64,000 nucleotides of DNA from Acanthopleura granulata. Lineage: Eukaryota > Mollusca > Polyplacophora > Chitonida > Chitonidae. The translations under genes and the position numbers were made by a program. The stretch spans positions 35,209,011 to 35,273,010 of the forward strand of contig JABBOT010000001.1 in NCBI GenBank assembly GCA_016165875.1. The letters are read 5' to 3'. The notes beneath the pieces were generated by a model, which saw only the letters and a list, made by a program, of their open reading frames with translations, was not told where the DNA came from and did not search any database. This document shows positions 11,000 through 23,399 of the stretch, piece by piece; the stretch's first letter is position 1, and every line of letters starts with the position of its first letter.

Positions 11000-12990
11000 A
11001 GGTAACCATGGAAATGAACAGCTACCTCGTGACACTGGGCTTTCGCGAAAACAACACGAGATATTGCATGTCAAAAGGTACAGAAATCTTCTCTTAGGTT
11101 TCGAATTATTCCTGGACGGAAGACAAGTCCTGGGCTGTTCGTATCAAGGACATCTAGCAACATTCCAGCGGAAACGTACGTGAAAAGCCTGGCTTTCAAA
11201 GCGGAGCCATTAGCGTGCACTTTCTGGCGCGTATCAGAAGGTCGATCTACATCAGTCATTTCTCATCCATTCAAAGCTTTCTAAAGTACGCTTTCACAAT
11301 AAATTACGTGGCCGTTTTGGATATGAACGAGTCGGCGGTATAAGAGACAACTCTATGTCGAAGGAGGCGAATGGCGTAATATATTTAATGCGAAGTATCT
11401 GTTACCGTGAGGTGTAGATATATTGGATTGTATCTTGTATATACCATAGATGTAATTGTAAGGCCATGTCAAACAATGTCTGTATTGTCTATTCCCTTGG
11501 TTTATTCCCTATTTGCGATACTATACAGTGTAGGTACATGGCTTTCTCCTATATATGTTGCGTTTGAAAATGTGGGAAATTTTTCATCCACAAAATAAGG
11601 ATGATGTTTTTATTTTCACAACAAGTGCATATTAAAACGCAGTCCGATTCCCGATCGTGAAAAGTCATGTGAGCAGACAATGTGCAAACGATTATAACCT
11701 ATGGGCGGAAATCTTTATACTGTACCCTGTAAAATGAATTATTTGTGACAAAGATCTAAAACAGCAAAGCGTCAGTTTGAAATTGCCACAGTGTGAGTGG
11801 CCGAAAATAAGAGCCCAACGAAGAAATGATCGCTCTAATAACGCTCTAGTTTAGGCATAGGGCAAGCAGTGAAAACTGTCTCAATTTTCACAGCGTTATA
11901 TTCCAACTGTAGTTTTGAACTTCCGTTCTCCTTAAAGACAGCGGTGAGAAACTGTAGCTGGAATATAACTACAAATATAATATACTCTGCAACTGGAACA
12001 CCGCAATCCTACATCAAGACTTACTCCTGCGCATTATAAAGCTGACTTCATAAAGTGACTTCATAGGATCACAGGCCATTTTCAGTTCTAGGCCGTCTAT
12101 TCAGGTTACCAAACATTTCTGGGAGGTTGCACATTTCACAGGGCTAATCAATTTAGAATGAATAGCATCCACTAGAAATTCGGCAGGGCAGTACATATAG
12201 GTATCTTAATGGGTGCCAACAGCGATTCCCTACATTAACAAACCTTTATCTGGTCACACATAAATACGACTATGTGTAGAAAACGCTAAAAAAAAAAAAC
12301 AATCTAAAAATTAAAAAAAAACAGGAGCTTCCTAAAGCTGGATCCTTTACATTCACCAAGCATTATATATGGAGACATTCTGGCAGTATATAGTTCCTAC
12401 ATAAGCAGAGCCGTAAGGGAAATATATCCCAATTCACTAAGAGACTACTGACTCTCTATAGACGACACATCTTATTTATCCTTGAAAACGACAAAAGCTT
12501 CTTCTCAGGTCGAGTGTATGGCAAGAGATATGATATTGATTTCGATAATGTTTATAACTATCCCTTTACACTACTGGAGAAGTCCACGTTTTCACCGTAC
12601 TGACTCCGGTATTTCTACGAGGGTTTTCCCACAAATGTCGCTTTAGGGGGAAAACACATGATCTTTGAGGAGTTCACATATTATTTCACACGACGATATT
12701 AAGGCCGTTATGACCGTTATTTTACAGTGAAAGCATCCGGCAGCTTTCTGCTTACAATGTCCCAGGAAGCCTCGCATATGGTGTATGCATATTTCGCCTG
12801 GTCGTATATACTAAACCATGAATTAACATCGGCGATTTCAGTCTACCTCATAAACATTGCATCGAAATAACGTTAATTTTGGTAAACATGCCTGTCATTA
12901 ATTCCAACTTACAGCTATGGCGTGGGAGATCATTATTGTTTGTAAGTACGTATGTCCTAAGTTCGCTTATCCGAGTTATAAACATAGTAC
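11000..12990. other. No recognisable feature
   Basis: I see only short open frames consistent with chance (for example 11,071-11,259 minus and 11,407-11,598 plus) and an A-rich stretch at about 12,285-12,325. No repeat family of the window is obvious here. Confidence 0.5.
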
Positions 12991-12994
12991 AGTT

Positions 12995-13215
12995 TTATAC
13001 TTTAATTGTTAAAGTATAAATAATAAATAAAATATTGCACAGTGATGGTTGAGTACCATAAATATTGTTCTCGTGAAAGGTGGAAATGATAATCCAAGAG
13101 ATATCTCGTGAAAGATGGAAATGATAACCCACTCGACGCTTCGCGTCTCTTGGGTTATCATTTCCACCTCTCACTCGAGCGATATTTATGGTATTCAACC
13201 TTCACTATACAATAT
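12995..13215. mobile_element. Palindromic MITE, copy 1
   Basis: The left arm from 13,032 (ATATTGCACAGTG, TACCATAAATATTG, TGGAAATGATAATCC) pairs with a right arm ending at 13,215 (GGGTTATCATTTCCACCTC, ATATTTATGGTATTCAACC, CAATAT) over roughly 65 bp. The centre is a small hairpin, GACGC TTC GCGTC. The left arm carries an internal partial duplication (CTCGTGAAAG...GGAAATGATAA twice). A separate 25-bp palindrome (11-bp arms, TTATACTTTAA) lies at 12,995-13,019 and matches the outer flank of copy 2. No coding capacity is seen. It is foldback-type or a MITE. Confidence 0.8.
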
Positions 13216-14680
13216 CCTCTATGTGTTTTCCACAACACTGAAAACCGTTGCCTACTTCTACTTCCAGGTAACTATTTTCCGTTAAAATTATGTACCTATT
13301 AAAGAAATTGTCATACTGATTTTATTGATAAAACTCGTCTGCTGCAAAAAGTTCGGACACTGGTTTACCGCTTGAGGGCCTGAGCAGTAATTTGGATACT
13401 TAAATCGCTTGCTATACACTACGTTAGTCAGAAAGGTGCTATACGATCACTGTTTGAATGTTTACTGTAATTAGCAGAGGCTAATGGACGAGAAGTAACA
13501 AAATGTTATTTGTAAATAATACAGAGGATATATTCTTCAGCTTTACTCAGCTTCAAAAAGTAACAGATGTAATCTACGAATAACGGCAATAGTTTCATGA
13601 AGTTGAGACAAATATACCAGTGATACATCATGAGAACATGCCAGAAAGCAAAGGAACTCTGGCGCACTTTGGCCTTTAATGGGGAACGAGCGAGTTGGAA
13701 ATCCTGCAATTGTCACATAAACGAGACAGTTTGAAAAAAGTGAACGCATCGATACTGATGCATATCAAGGCCTGGTTTTGTAGCTGTATGGTTCCATATC
13801 GGGAGAGCTGGTACACCTTAATCATAAGGTCTTCTTCTCGCACGCGCAGTGACGAGTTGTCCTGTTGGCCCTTCGCATCAGTTCTGACCATACATGAACA
13901 AAATGGGAAGGTCGGTCAACAAAGCCCAAAAGCACTATCCGTGGGTACAAGCAGACTCGAGTTGTATGGGCCCCGATCCTAGCCCGCATGTGGAATGGAA
14001 TTCTAATCAACTTAGTGCCCTATTAAGATAAAGGTCTAAACTATTAAACCACATTTTATGCAATTCTTTTAGGCCCTTTTTTTATTTCTCGAGATTGCCC
14101 AAGAGGGTGACATTTTAGGATTACCCGACGGAATGGGCGTGGGAGATTTGCGTTAACAATGCCAAAGCCAAGGCCAACGTGCATACAGTCGATTGAATTG
14201 GGCCTATTACATCAAAAACAATGTCGTAAATTTAAGTATACAGTCATGGTGAAATCCAAAGCGTATAGAATATTAGCCGGGGAGCTATAACCCGATTCGG
14301 CAAGTTCCACATACTCGAGCGACGAATGTTCAGGCCACTCCAACGGTTTGACACCCACGGCTCACATCATTCTGGCAAGGCTAATCAATTACAGGTTATC
14401 GATCCTCTCTATTGTAAATAAGTGTACCCGTGTCATTGCTAATGACCAATCGATAAAGTCTTTCAGTCAAGTCAGTTGTAAATTCCATATGCCACAATCT
14501 GTTTAGGAAATATGTAACAAGTACTGGGGAGATTCACCTTGTGGATGAAGGCAGGCGAAAAACAACAATCTTGGGATGAAATTACCAGCGGGGCAAATAG
14601 CTGGAACATTAAGACTACGGCTGTACAAGTGCTTCTATCTGTCGGACACAGTTCCCTCGGGAATTCCAGACTGACAACAC
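13216..14680. other. No recognisable feature
   Basis: Several overlapping open frames on both strands at 13,506-14,010 cover the same bases and cannot all be real. None resembles a known family, and no repeat was identified. Confidence 0.45.
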
Positions 14681-14689
14681 CAGTGATTT

Positions 14690-15080
14690 ATATACACTCG
14701 AGACTAGAGCACAGAGAGTAAAACCAGAGCAGCAACGACAATGTGATGCAGTCACATAAGCTATGGAATCCGGTCTCTTGTCAATGTAGCTCTGTTAAGG
14801 CTTTATCCCAATGTGTTTAAGTGAATTGCTAACTGGTAACAACTTACGCCCACCTATAGTACCAATACTTATGAGGGATTAGATAAAAAGGAAACGACAG
14901 TGATATTTATCTGAATTTATTAGACGTCACTGGTTGGAAATTACTGAAAGTGTTTTAAAAAATGCTAAAAAATGTTATGTCGTCATTTTAACACACAATA
15001 ACGTAAAGTTATGGCAAAGTGACAGGGCTTTGGGGCAGCATAGCCCATCAACAGAATAACGGTTTATGTAGGCATACAAC
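14690..15080 (-). repeat. R1 dispersed repeat, copy E
   Basis: An inverted, near full-length R1 copy. It starts with GTAAAACCAGAGCAGCAACG and GGTCTCTTGTCAATGTAGC, continues with TTTATTAGACGTCACTGG, and ends with GCATAGCCCATCAACAGAAT and AACGGTTTATGTAGGCATAC, the complement of the AAACCGGGATCCTG start. Together with copy G at 39,945 it defines both ends of the family, at roughly 390 bp. Confidence 0.6.
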
Positions 15081-15929
15081 ACAAAATACATGGAGCGTAA
15101 AACCAGAACTTTGTAGCACATGACCCGTTATGTGAAAAGTACATTCATGAGGCCTAGTTGATTAATGAAGTTACCAATTTCCCATTGTCAGTTCACTTTG
15201 CCCCTCGGCATGATTCAAGCCTTGTGAGTGGGCCAGTAACAATCTAAAGTAACAATCCGCACGTTTCTCGTTGAATTCTTCCGTTATGGTTGAATGTTAT
15301 TGACGGGTAAAATGCTTGTACCATCCGGCGTATTAGCGCCTCACCAAACAACACCGTGGTCATGGCGTACATGATTAGGGTGTTGTGCAAGCGGATTGAG
15401 TATTCACAGACATGGGCGAGCAGGTGCGTTCCCGACAGCTGTTCCTATATGTCGCCGCTAACAATAATCGCTGCCCACCTGCAGGCTTGCTAAAACGTGG
15501 CACCTGACGGCTAATCGGTGGCAAACAGATGAAACTAGTAGTTTTACATTACAGACGAGAGTTTTCATTAAATCATCAGAGGTTTTCCCGGTCGATGCTC
15601 TGGCTAAACCGAATGACACGCTCAATTTTTCAGTTAATGGTTTGCCAACGGCCCCAGCTCGTTGGTGTCACATCTCGCGTGTTGTTTAAGAGACCACGTT
15701 ATAGGGTGTGTGTTACGAAAGGCCACCGCAAACTAGAACATTTCTTACCGTGTTACAACCTCCTGGAACCTGATTCGTAAGAAAGGGAACCAAGTTCAAT
15801 TCGAGTAGTGTCAACCGAATGATTTCAAAACTGATGGTCCTGCTTCTTCATCCCTAGGTACTTGGCGCAGGGGAATGAGTCAAACACTGGTGATACAACG
15901 TTGTGTCTGATTGAGTTAGTCCTACCTGA

Positions 15930-18215
15930 CGATCGGTTTTGAAGATCAGTGGTGCGACCATGTTTTTACAGTCACAATTTGACAGTCATCCCTATAATTA
16001 ACGTTCTGACCACACCGCCTTGTCGTTTAAAGCTCAGACTACAACGTCATGATGATCAATGATCTGAGGGCGAGGTCTTAACTATTAATACTCCAACCAC
16101 ACCGCTTTGGTCACATAGTGGTCACACAACACCGTCTTGCAGTTCAATTCTCGAACTACACCGTCTTGACGCCCAGTCCTCTGACTACACTGTCTTCACG
16201 ATTAGTACACTAACTACACTGTCCTTTCGTTCAAATTCTGTTACTACACAGCCTTGACGATCAGTGCCCTCACTAGCCGCCTTAGCAATCAGTGGTCTTA
16301 CAACACCGTGCTGTCGTCCATTTATCTGACTACACAGTCTTAACGATCAGTGCTCCGACTACACCGTATTGACAGTCAGTGCTTTGACGATTAGTGCTCT
16401 GTCTACGCCGTCCGAAAGATCGGTGCTCTGAATGCAGGATCTGAAAGATCAGTGCTCTAACTTCATTACACCATGAGAAAGATCAGTTAGACGATCAGTG
16501 TTCTGACTACACCATCTGAAAGATTAGTACTCAGACTACACCAACTGAAAGATCAGAGCTTTGGTTACACAGCCTTGTCGATCAGCCGACTGATTGTACA
16601 GTCTTTACGACCATAGCTCTGACTACATCGTCTTGTCGAGCAGTGCTCTGATTATCAGTGATTTGATAACAGAGTTTTGACGATCACTGCACTGAATATA
16701 CCGTCTTGACCATCAGTGATCTGACTACACCGACTTGTTGAGCACTGCTCTGACGTTGTCTTCTTGACAATCAGTGCACAGATTACATCGTCTTGAAGAT
16801 CAGTGCTCTGAATATACCGTCTTGACAATCAGTGGTCAGACTCCACCGTCTTGACGACCAGAGATCACTACATCGTCTTGACGATCAGTGCTCTGAATAT
16901 ACCGTCTTGACAATCAGTGGTCAGACTACAAAACGTCTTGAACACCAGAGATGAGACTACATCGTCTTGACGATCAGTGCTCTGAATATACCGTCTTGAC
17001 AATCAGTAGTCAGAATACACCGTCTTGACGATCGGTGATCTGACTACACCGAGTTGTCGAGCACTGCTCTTGACGATCAGTGCTCTGACTTTGTCTCCTT
17101 CACAGTCAGTGCACTGATTACATCGTCTTGAAGATCAGTGCTTTGAATATACCGTCTTGACCTCAGTAGTCAGATTACACCGCCTTGACGACCAGACATC
17201 TGACTACATCGTCTTGACGATCAGTGCTCTGAATACAGCGCTTTGATCATCAGTGATCTGACTACACCGACTTGTCGAGCAGTGCTCTGACTTTGTCTTC
17301 TCGACAATCAGTGTACTGATTACATCGTCTTGACGATCAGTGCTCTGAATATACCGTCTTGACAATCAGTGGTCAGACTTCACCGTCTTGACGACCAGAG
17401 ATCTGATTAGATCGTCTTGACGATCAGTTCTCTGAATACCCCGTCTTCACGATAAATGATCTGACTACATCGTCTTGACAACCAGAGATCTGACTACATC
17501 GTCTTGACGATCGGTGATCTGACTACACCGAGTTGTCGAGCGCTGCTCTGAATACACCGTCTTGACGATCAGTGCTCTGACTTTGTCTTCTTGACAGTCA
17601 GTGCACTGATTACATCGTCTTGACGATCAGTGCTCTGAATATACCGTCTTGACACTCAGTGGTCAGACTACACCGCCTTGACGATCAGTGCTCTGAATAT
17701 ACCGTCTTCACGATAAATGATCTGACTACATCGTCTTGACAACCAGAGATCTGACTACATCGTCTTGACGATCAGTGATCTGACTACACCGACTTGTCGA
17801 GCAGTGGTCTGACTTTGTCTTCTTGACAATCAGTGCACAGATTACATCGTCTTGACGATCAGTGGTCACACTACACCGCCTTCTCCACCAGAGATCTCAC
17901 TACATCGTCTTGACGATCAGTGCTCTGAATATACCGTCTTAACAGTCAGCGCATTGAAAACACCATCTTGATCAGTGCTCTCACCACACCGTCCCGACGA
18001 TCAGTGCCCTGACTACACCGACTTGTCGAGCAGGTGCTCTGGCTATGACTTCCCGACAATCAGTCTACTGACTACATCGTTTAGACGATCAATGTATGAC
18101 TACACTGTCTTGATGATCAGTAGACTACAACGTCTGTACAATCGGTGCTTTGACAATGCCATCTGAAAGATCAGAGCTCGGACTACACCGTCTTGACGAT
18201 CGCTTTCAGCATTTA
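15930..18215. repeat. 29-bp satellite array with 261-bp higher-order period
   Basis: About 2.3 kb of a 29-bp unit of the type CCGTCTTGACGATCAGTGCTC TGAATATA, with many variants. A marked variant, GACTTGTCGAGCAGTGCTC / GAGTTGTCGAGC, recurs at 16,732, 17,051, 17,269, 17,530, 17,791 and 18,020. The spacings are 319, 218, 261, 261 and 229 bp, so 9 x 29 = 261 bp is the clean higher-order period in the middle. The edges are more diverged than the centre. It has no coding role. The GATCAGTG core is shared with the 67-bp array at 6.6-8.6 kb. Confidence 0.95.
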
Positions 18216-18939
18216 ATAGCTAATGATCTGATTAGTTTCATAGGTGCACCATGCTATGACAAGGTACATTTACCATTATTCGCGTGCGTGTAATGTCTAT
18301 ACAGGAGATAATACTCACACACAGAGACGTAAAACCTGTAAGAACCGGTCATTTATGGGATCTCACTTATCATTACATCTGCCTGGTGTAACGGTCTGTG
18401 GACAGGTAACACAAGTTTAATCCTGGATGCTTATGTACAGTTGTATATGGTGCGTAAACCGTCTGCTCCTTTGTAGCAACAACAACGCGGCGAGGTTAAT
18501 CCAAGTTTTAAGGGACATAATACCCGCACTTTAATGGTGCTGAGCCTCTTTTTCTTGGAAGATAACCAATAAGATCATTATGTAATACATGTATGAAAAT
18601 TTCATCAGGCAACTCAATACCTGAAATCCAACTGATCCTTGTACTTATTGAATCAATATAATATCTCGAGGGCAGTGAGTATAATGTTTACCCTGAACGT
18701 ATATATGGAGGGGATAAAAACTTATTACCTGATAACTTCCTGCAGTTTCTAGCTAAAGCGTGTCAGACAGAATCCATCATGCTTAGAATTATGAAGTGCA
18801 TTTATGAAGTAAAACAAGTTGCTAACATTGAAAATAGTAATTGAAGAATATGTTCCTCATATGACAAAAAATATGCTTCAACGTGAAAACTCTCTAATAT
18901 TTAAATACTTGATTAATGGCTTGATGAGTAACTGTTATA
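18216..18939. other. No recognisable feature
   Basis: An AT-rich spacer between the 29-bp array and the LINE remnant. No gene or repeat was identified. Confidence 0.45.
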
Positions 18940-20430
18940 TGAACTGAACTGAATTAATTGTCATTTATTTCACCCGAAGCTTTGGTACAATTTTGCATTA
19001 GTTGAAATAAAGGGTTACAAACATTGATCAATCCAATATTACTTGATGTTTTTGAACAGAGATAGTTAATATGGATTTTCCAGTTGAGTTTGTCATTAAA
19101 AATTATGCTAAAAATTTGAAGATGGATACACTTTTTTTTCTGTGCCTGTCATTGTTATATTTGGGATATGAGGTACATGTGCCTGTGTTGTATTGCTCGG
19201 TGCTATAAGTATATATTTTGTTTTTTCCATGTTCAGGGAAAAGGTTTTGGCGCAGAACCATATGTAGGGTTTCTGAAGTTCATTAATATTAGTATTGACT
19301 GAGTTTTTTTTATATAAGTAGAGGAAAATATTGAACTTGTGTCATCAGCAAACAGAATGAGATTAAGTAGACGACTAACTTTGGATATATAATTCATGTA
19401 TATCAGGAAGAATAACGGACCTAGAACTGAACCTTGAGGAACGCCATACACGATCTCATTTTGTGTAGATAGGGTATTATTATAGCTGATACATTGCCTT
19501 CGGTTGGAGAGATAGCTTATAAACCACAGGTTAGCCATGCTCGAAATCCATTTAATTTATTTAATCATATGTCGTGATTTACTGTATCAAAAACCTTAGA
19601 TAAATCTAAAAATGTGATGGCTGTGAACATGTTCTCTGGCATTATTAACTTTGTCGTGTAATGAATACACAGCGTGTTATGTAGAATGATTGGAGTGGAA
19701 ACCGAATTGGTTTTCACTAAGAATATTATGTGCTTCTAAGTATTCACTGATATAAACTCTGGTGAGTCTTTCGACTATTTCACTTAGTGAAGTTAGAACA
19801 GATACTGGTCGGCAAATTATTTTTATCAGATTTGAAGACTGGTGTGTTTTTCGACGATTTAATACAGTCTGGAAATATACCTGTAGAAAATGAAAGATTA
19901 ATGATGTGCGTTACAGGAATAGATATAAATTTAGATATAGAGTTAATAATAGGCATACGAATGCCGTCAATACCGGGAGAAGCAGATGATTTCAGGTCAG
20001 CTATTACTGTTTCAACATTTGTTTTGGTGACTGTTGGGAGGTCAAAATCTGAATAAAATTGATAACCAAAATAGTGGCAAGACTTCACTTCCGGTATATC
20101 TTCACCCAAGTTCGAAGCTACGGATGTAAAGTAATTGCTCAACCCGTTTGCCATCTCCTTCTTGTCTGTAATAATGGACCCATTTACTTAAAAGGAATAT
20201 GGTAATTTACATTTATCGTTTCGAATTAGTGACTGCTTGATTACTCTCCAAGTGCTTTTAATATCTTGGTAACATTTATTGAACCCAATTTCATAGAATG
20301 CAAGTCGAATGATTTTGTTAAGCTTATTTTATGTATGTTCTGTATTGGCATCTATTAACCGTGGTGTTAAATTCCAATTGTTTTCTATATAATCAGTTTT
20401 TCTCATGTATATTACTTCACTTACTAAAGA
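18940..20430 (-). pseudogene. Non-LTR retrotransposon (LINE) reverse transcriptase, decayed
   Basis: Read on the minus strand, consecutive pieces in shifting frames match a LINE reverse transcriptase in the normal order. First comes an N-terminal KSTWRVIKQSL segment near 20,250, then an in-frame TAA at 20,188-20,190. Next is the finger region with SASPGIDGIRMP and FSTGIFPDCIK (19,780-20,154), and a frameshift near 19,805 leading to RPVSVLTSLSEIVER. Motif A is FLDLSKVFDTVNH (about 19,570-19,610) and motif B is YGVPQGSVLGPLFFLIYMN (about 19,415-19,475). The catalytic FADDT lies near 19,345. Another shift leads to FSLNMEKTKYIL and then IIFNDKLNWKIHINYL (about 19,060-19,105). The rest of the C-terminus is deleted, and the element ends in a GAACTGAACTGAATTAATTG-like tail at 18,940. 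No endonuclease domain is visible. It looks like a jockey/CR1-type clade; the clade is uncertain. It cannot be active. Confidence 0.92.
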
Positions 20431-20439
20431 TCGTTAGTT

Positions 20440-21585
20440 TAGAGAAACCGGCTTGGGAACCACTGTACACATCGACCGGCATATCAGCCAGGCACATTTT
20501 CTGACACCAGTTTAACAGAAACTGAAGCTGTGGTTTTCTTACCTGTGAGATTGGTAGGACCTTGGTATATCCCCCCAGCTCGGCGTACCCTACAGACTCC
20601 TATCGCAGAAGTCCAGAGCTCCCAGTGGAGGCTGTGTAGTCTACCCAACTACTGCCATCTCACAGGACGTAATTCAAACAGCAGAACCAAGAAAACGCCA
20701 TCGGAATCGATTCGGATGTAATCCCTAATGTAGTGGTCGTCGCGAACAGTGGGCATTGACAAGGCTGGGCCTGCACATCTGATGGAAGGTATGGGCCCTG
20801 CAGATTGGCCTACCCTCGGCGCCGGTGATTGATGATATTACTCACTGAAATCCACGGCTCCGCTTTGGATATTGCCAGTCAGGAGTTTTGTTTGAAGAAT
20901 TAACATATTGGCTTCTGGGGGACCGGGAGTTCAGACGTCCGCGTATAGGTCAGTATGACCAATAGTTTACCTTGTGTCCACACCTCAATCACGTCCAGAC
21001 CAGTATATTTATCGTTCACTAAAAGGACAAGGTGAAAAACTCCCCCCACCCCCCCGATGACAGGTACCGTAAACCTTTTTTCACAAATAGGCCTTGGTTG
21101 ACTATGGCCATTTAGCGTGAGGTAGTATACCAAAGTGTTATCACATCCTCCTAGTCTAACACATAAACTCCCCTCTTAATCTCTGTCGCTTTAACGATTT
21201 TTCTCTGAGCACTCAGGCGGCGGCGGCTCTGTACCTGAGTGTCCCTGACGCTGAGCGACCGTCCATTGATGCCGGCTGTCACTCGTCTAGCCGATCTCAC
21301 TCACACGCTATCGCGGCTTTCAAAACCCCCATTGACTTAGTTGGACTTGTTCAGGATGCTGGCATACCTCTCAGTTCTCGACGACTTACCTGACTTGAGT
21401 AACGTGACCAAGTGACGTGTGTTACTTAATCCGTGGCCACTAACGCACTAGTTGGCACCCTTAGCACAGTTAACCGAGAACGCGTGTGTGTGTTCATACC
21501 GTCGACGAGTCAGGTTCATGCCACAGTTGCCCGATAGTACCACCTAAAGATAGTGTCAGCTGTGACGTTTGGATGTGTTATACCT
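20440..21585. other. No recognisable feature
   Basis: This stretch is somewhat GC-richer, especially 21,190-21,440, where a GGCGGCGGCGG run lies in CpG-containing sequence. Frames at 20,530-20,721 (plus) and 20,900-21,133 (minus) have no family resemblance. A promoter or 5' exon is conceivable but no supporting motif was found. Confidence 0.4.
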
Positions 21586-21660
21586 GTAGCGTTTAATGAG
21601 TTGTCACGTTTAATGAGCTGTCACACTTAATAAGCTGTCACGTTTCGTGAGCTGTCTTGG
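21586..21660. repeat. 17-bp tandem repeat, about 4 units
   Basis: Units of GTCACGTTTAATGAGCT (17 bp) appear with substitutions: TTGTCACGTTTAAT, GCTGTCACACTTAAT, GCTGTCACGTTTCGT, GCTGTC. Confidence 0.8.
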
Positions 21661-22059
21661 CGACACGGCGGTGTGCAGTACTTTTACATTTGCTGTGTGT
21701 TAATCAGGATTAAGTTCTTCAAGAGTTTTCAAAACGAAATAAGGGGTTAACTCCAGTGTTCCTGAACACTTTTTGGTTGTTTCTTCCCAGGATGAGAATG
21801 GTATTAAAATTAAGTCTGCTTTAAATGTTTCAACTACCTTACCTGGAATAACAATGTGTTATGAACCATCCCTGTGGATTTACTGTGTGCCGCATTAACG
21901 CAGAACGGATTTAAGATGATTTCTTTCTGAAAACGAAACAATTTCTGAGGTATTGGTTACAGGACGCCTCTATCCGGAAAGAAAATCAGCCCACGTGCAT
22001 AGTCTTACGAGCAAACAGTGCAAAATGCAGATTCATTATTAAGGCTGAACAATCGGAGA

Positions 22060-22554
22060 TTAACTGTACATAAGCAGGTGTCTGACTGGCAACTCTCTGA
22101 TGCTATACACGTCATAGAGGTATTCATCAGCATTCATTGACGTAATATCATGCCAAATGTGACATGACGAAATTGTCCCCATTGCAAGCCATCTTGATTG
22201 ATTATGAGTTTGTTGAGAATAAATTAACTTCAAAATGGACTCGTACGTTTTGGATTGTAGTAACAAATGAAGACTTTTGTACTGTAAGCATATGCCTTAC
22301 AATATTGTCCAACTCCTTCGGCGAACATTCACCTCATAATATTTGTTGACACAAAAAACAGCGAAATTCCACTGCCTTGTATGTTCACTTTTCAAATGGA
22401 CTATATGTTTCTTAAATAACATGACCCACAAGGGTGCCTCCATGTTTCTGATGACAAAATCAATTCTTGTATTGGGAAATGAAATGAACTCGAGTATAAG
22501 TGGCATTGTTAGCAACTGCTCTTGGTTCGAAATGTTGACATACAATGTGGACAA
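22060..22554 (-). pseudogene. Unrecognised open region, one internal stop (weak)
   Basis: On the minus strand a single frame runs from 22,554 to 22,060 with only one internal stop (22,297-22,299). Around the stop it reads NVRRRSWTIL then GICLQYKSLHLLL. I recognise no domain. It could be a decayed gene or mobile-element ORF, or simply chance in AT-rich DNA. A further minus frame at 22,820-23,119 may or may not be related. Confidence 0.15.
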
Positions 22555-23189
22555 TTAACAAGTGATAATAGTAACAAGAGCTCGTTTGCTACAGATTTCC
22601 AATCGTTTTGACCGTTATTATCGTCTTATGACAGGCCAATCTCATTCTTGTTGTACTCACATAGTGCTACCTCAATACAACGTATAATGCCATAAACAAC
22701 AGACAAACCGTGTTCCTTTGTACTGGGTGTCAAGAGTGCAGAGTAAATGTTAAGGGTCTCAATTTTTCGAGGGCAGTGATGCCCTCCCCTATAATTATGA
22801 ACATTATAGAGGCAATAATTTAAGAAAATATGGGCAGATGAAAAAGGCGATTGTGTTTTACTGTTTTAGCAACCAGTATATTTCGGAGGAGCAAGATTCT
22901 TGTAGCTTGGTCCTGTCTAAGTTTTGTCATATTGTATTGAGGCATGTTTCTATTTAATGATTGGTATACATCGTTAGCGAGTAGGCCATATATTCCAACA
23001 TGGTGCATTATTCTAAAAACGTGCCATGATACAAATGGTATTTGTATTTCTGTGCCATTCCAGAAGAGCTCAACCTGATATATCGGGAGCGTGTCGTAGC
23101 TGAGTAGCTTATCTTTCACTCGCTAATTGGAAATTGCAAGTAGTGTTCAGGGGTCGTGAGTGATAATAAGCCATCCATGACGTTCGAGT

Positions 23190-23380
23190 GCATTGCCATT
23201 TTACACAGTCTAACGTTGATGAAACATCACCTGTCTTCCACCAACATGGCAGGCATCACATAACGTCCCACGTGAGAAAGATTGTCAGTAACTTGCCAGA
23301 AATAGGTAGGTGGTTAGACGAGGGTACTCCATCTTCTTCCACCCATAAGCCTTACTGCATGAGAACAGCTAATTAATCAA
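23190..23380 (+). mobile_element. Probable degenerate SINE
   Basis: It contains CACCTGTCTTCCACCAACAT, close to part of the 70-bp core shared by the SINEs at 35.5 and 38.5 kb. This is followed by CCCACGTGAGAAAG and TCAGTAACTTGCC, resembling the common SINE segment CGTGGGAAGGTCTGCCAGCAACCTG. The 3' tail is not preserved. An old plus-strand copy is the likely explanation. Confidence 0.4.
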
Positions 23381-23399
23381 CCAGTTTTCTATTTTAATA

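Noticed and set aside
15460..15680. 73-codon stop-free plus stretch (FIKSSEVFPVDALAKPND) after a TTACAG acceptor-like site
   Set aside because: It lacks a good donor and any recognisable domain; within chance length.
19787..20056. 89-codon plus-strand frame
   Set aside because: It is antisense to the reverse transcriptase finger region of the LINE pseudogene.
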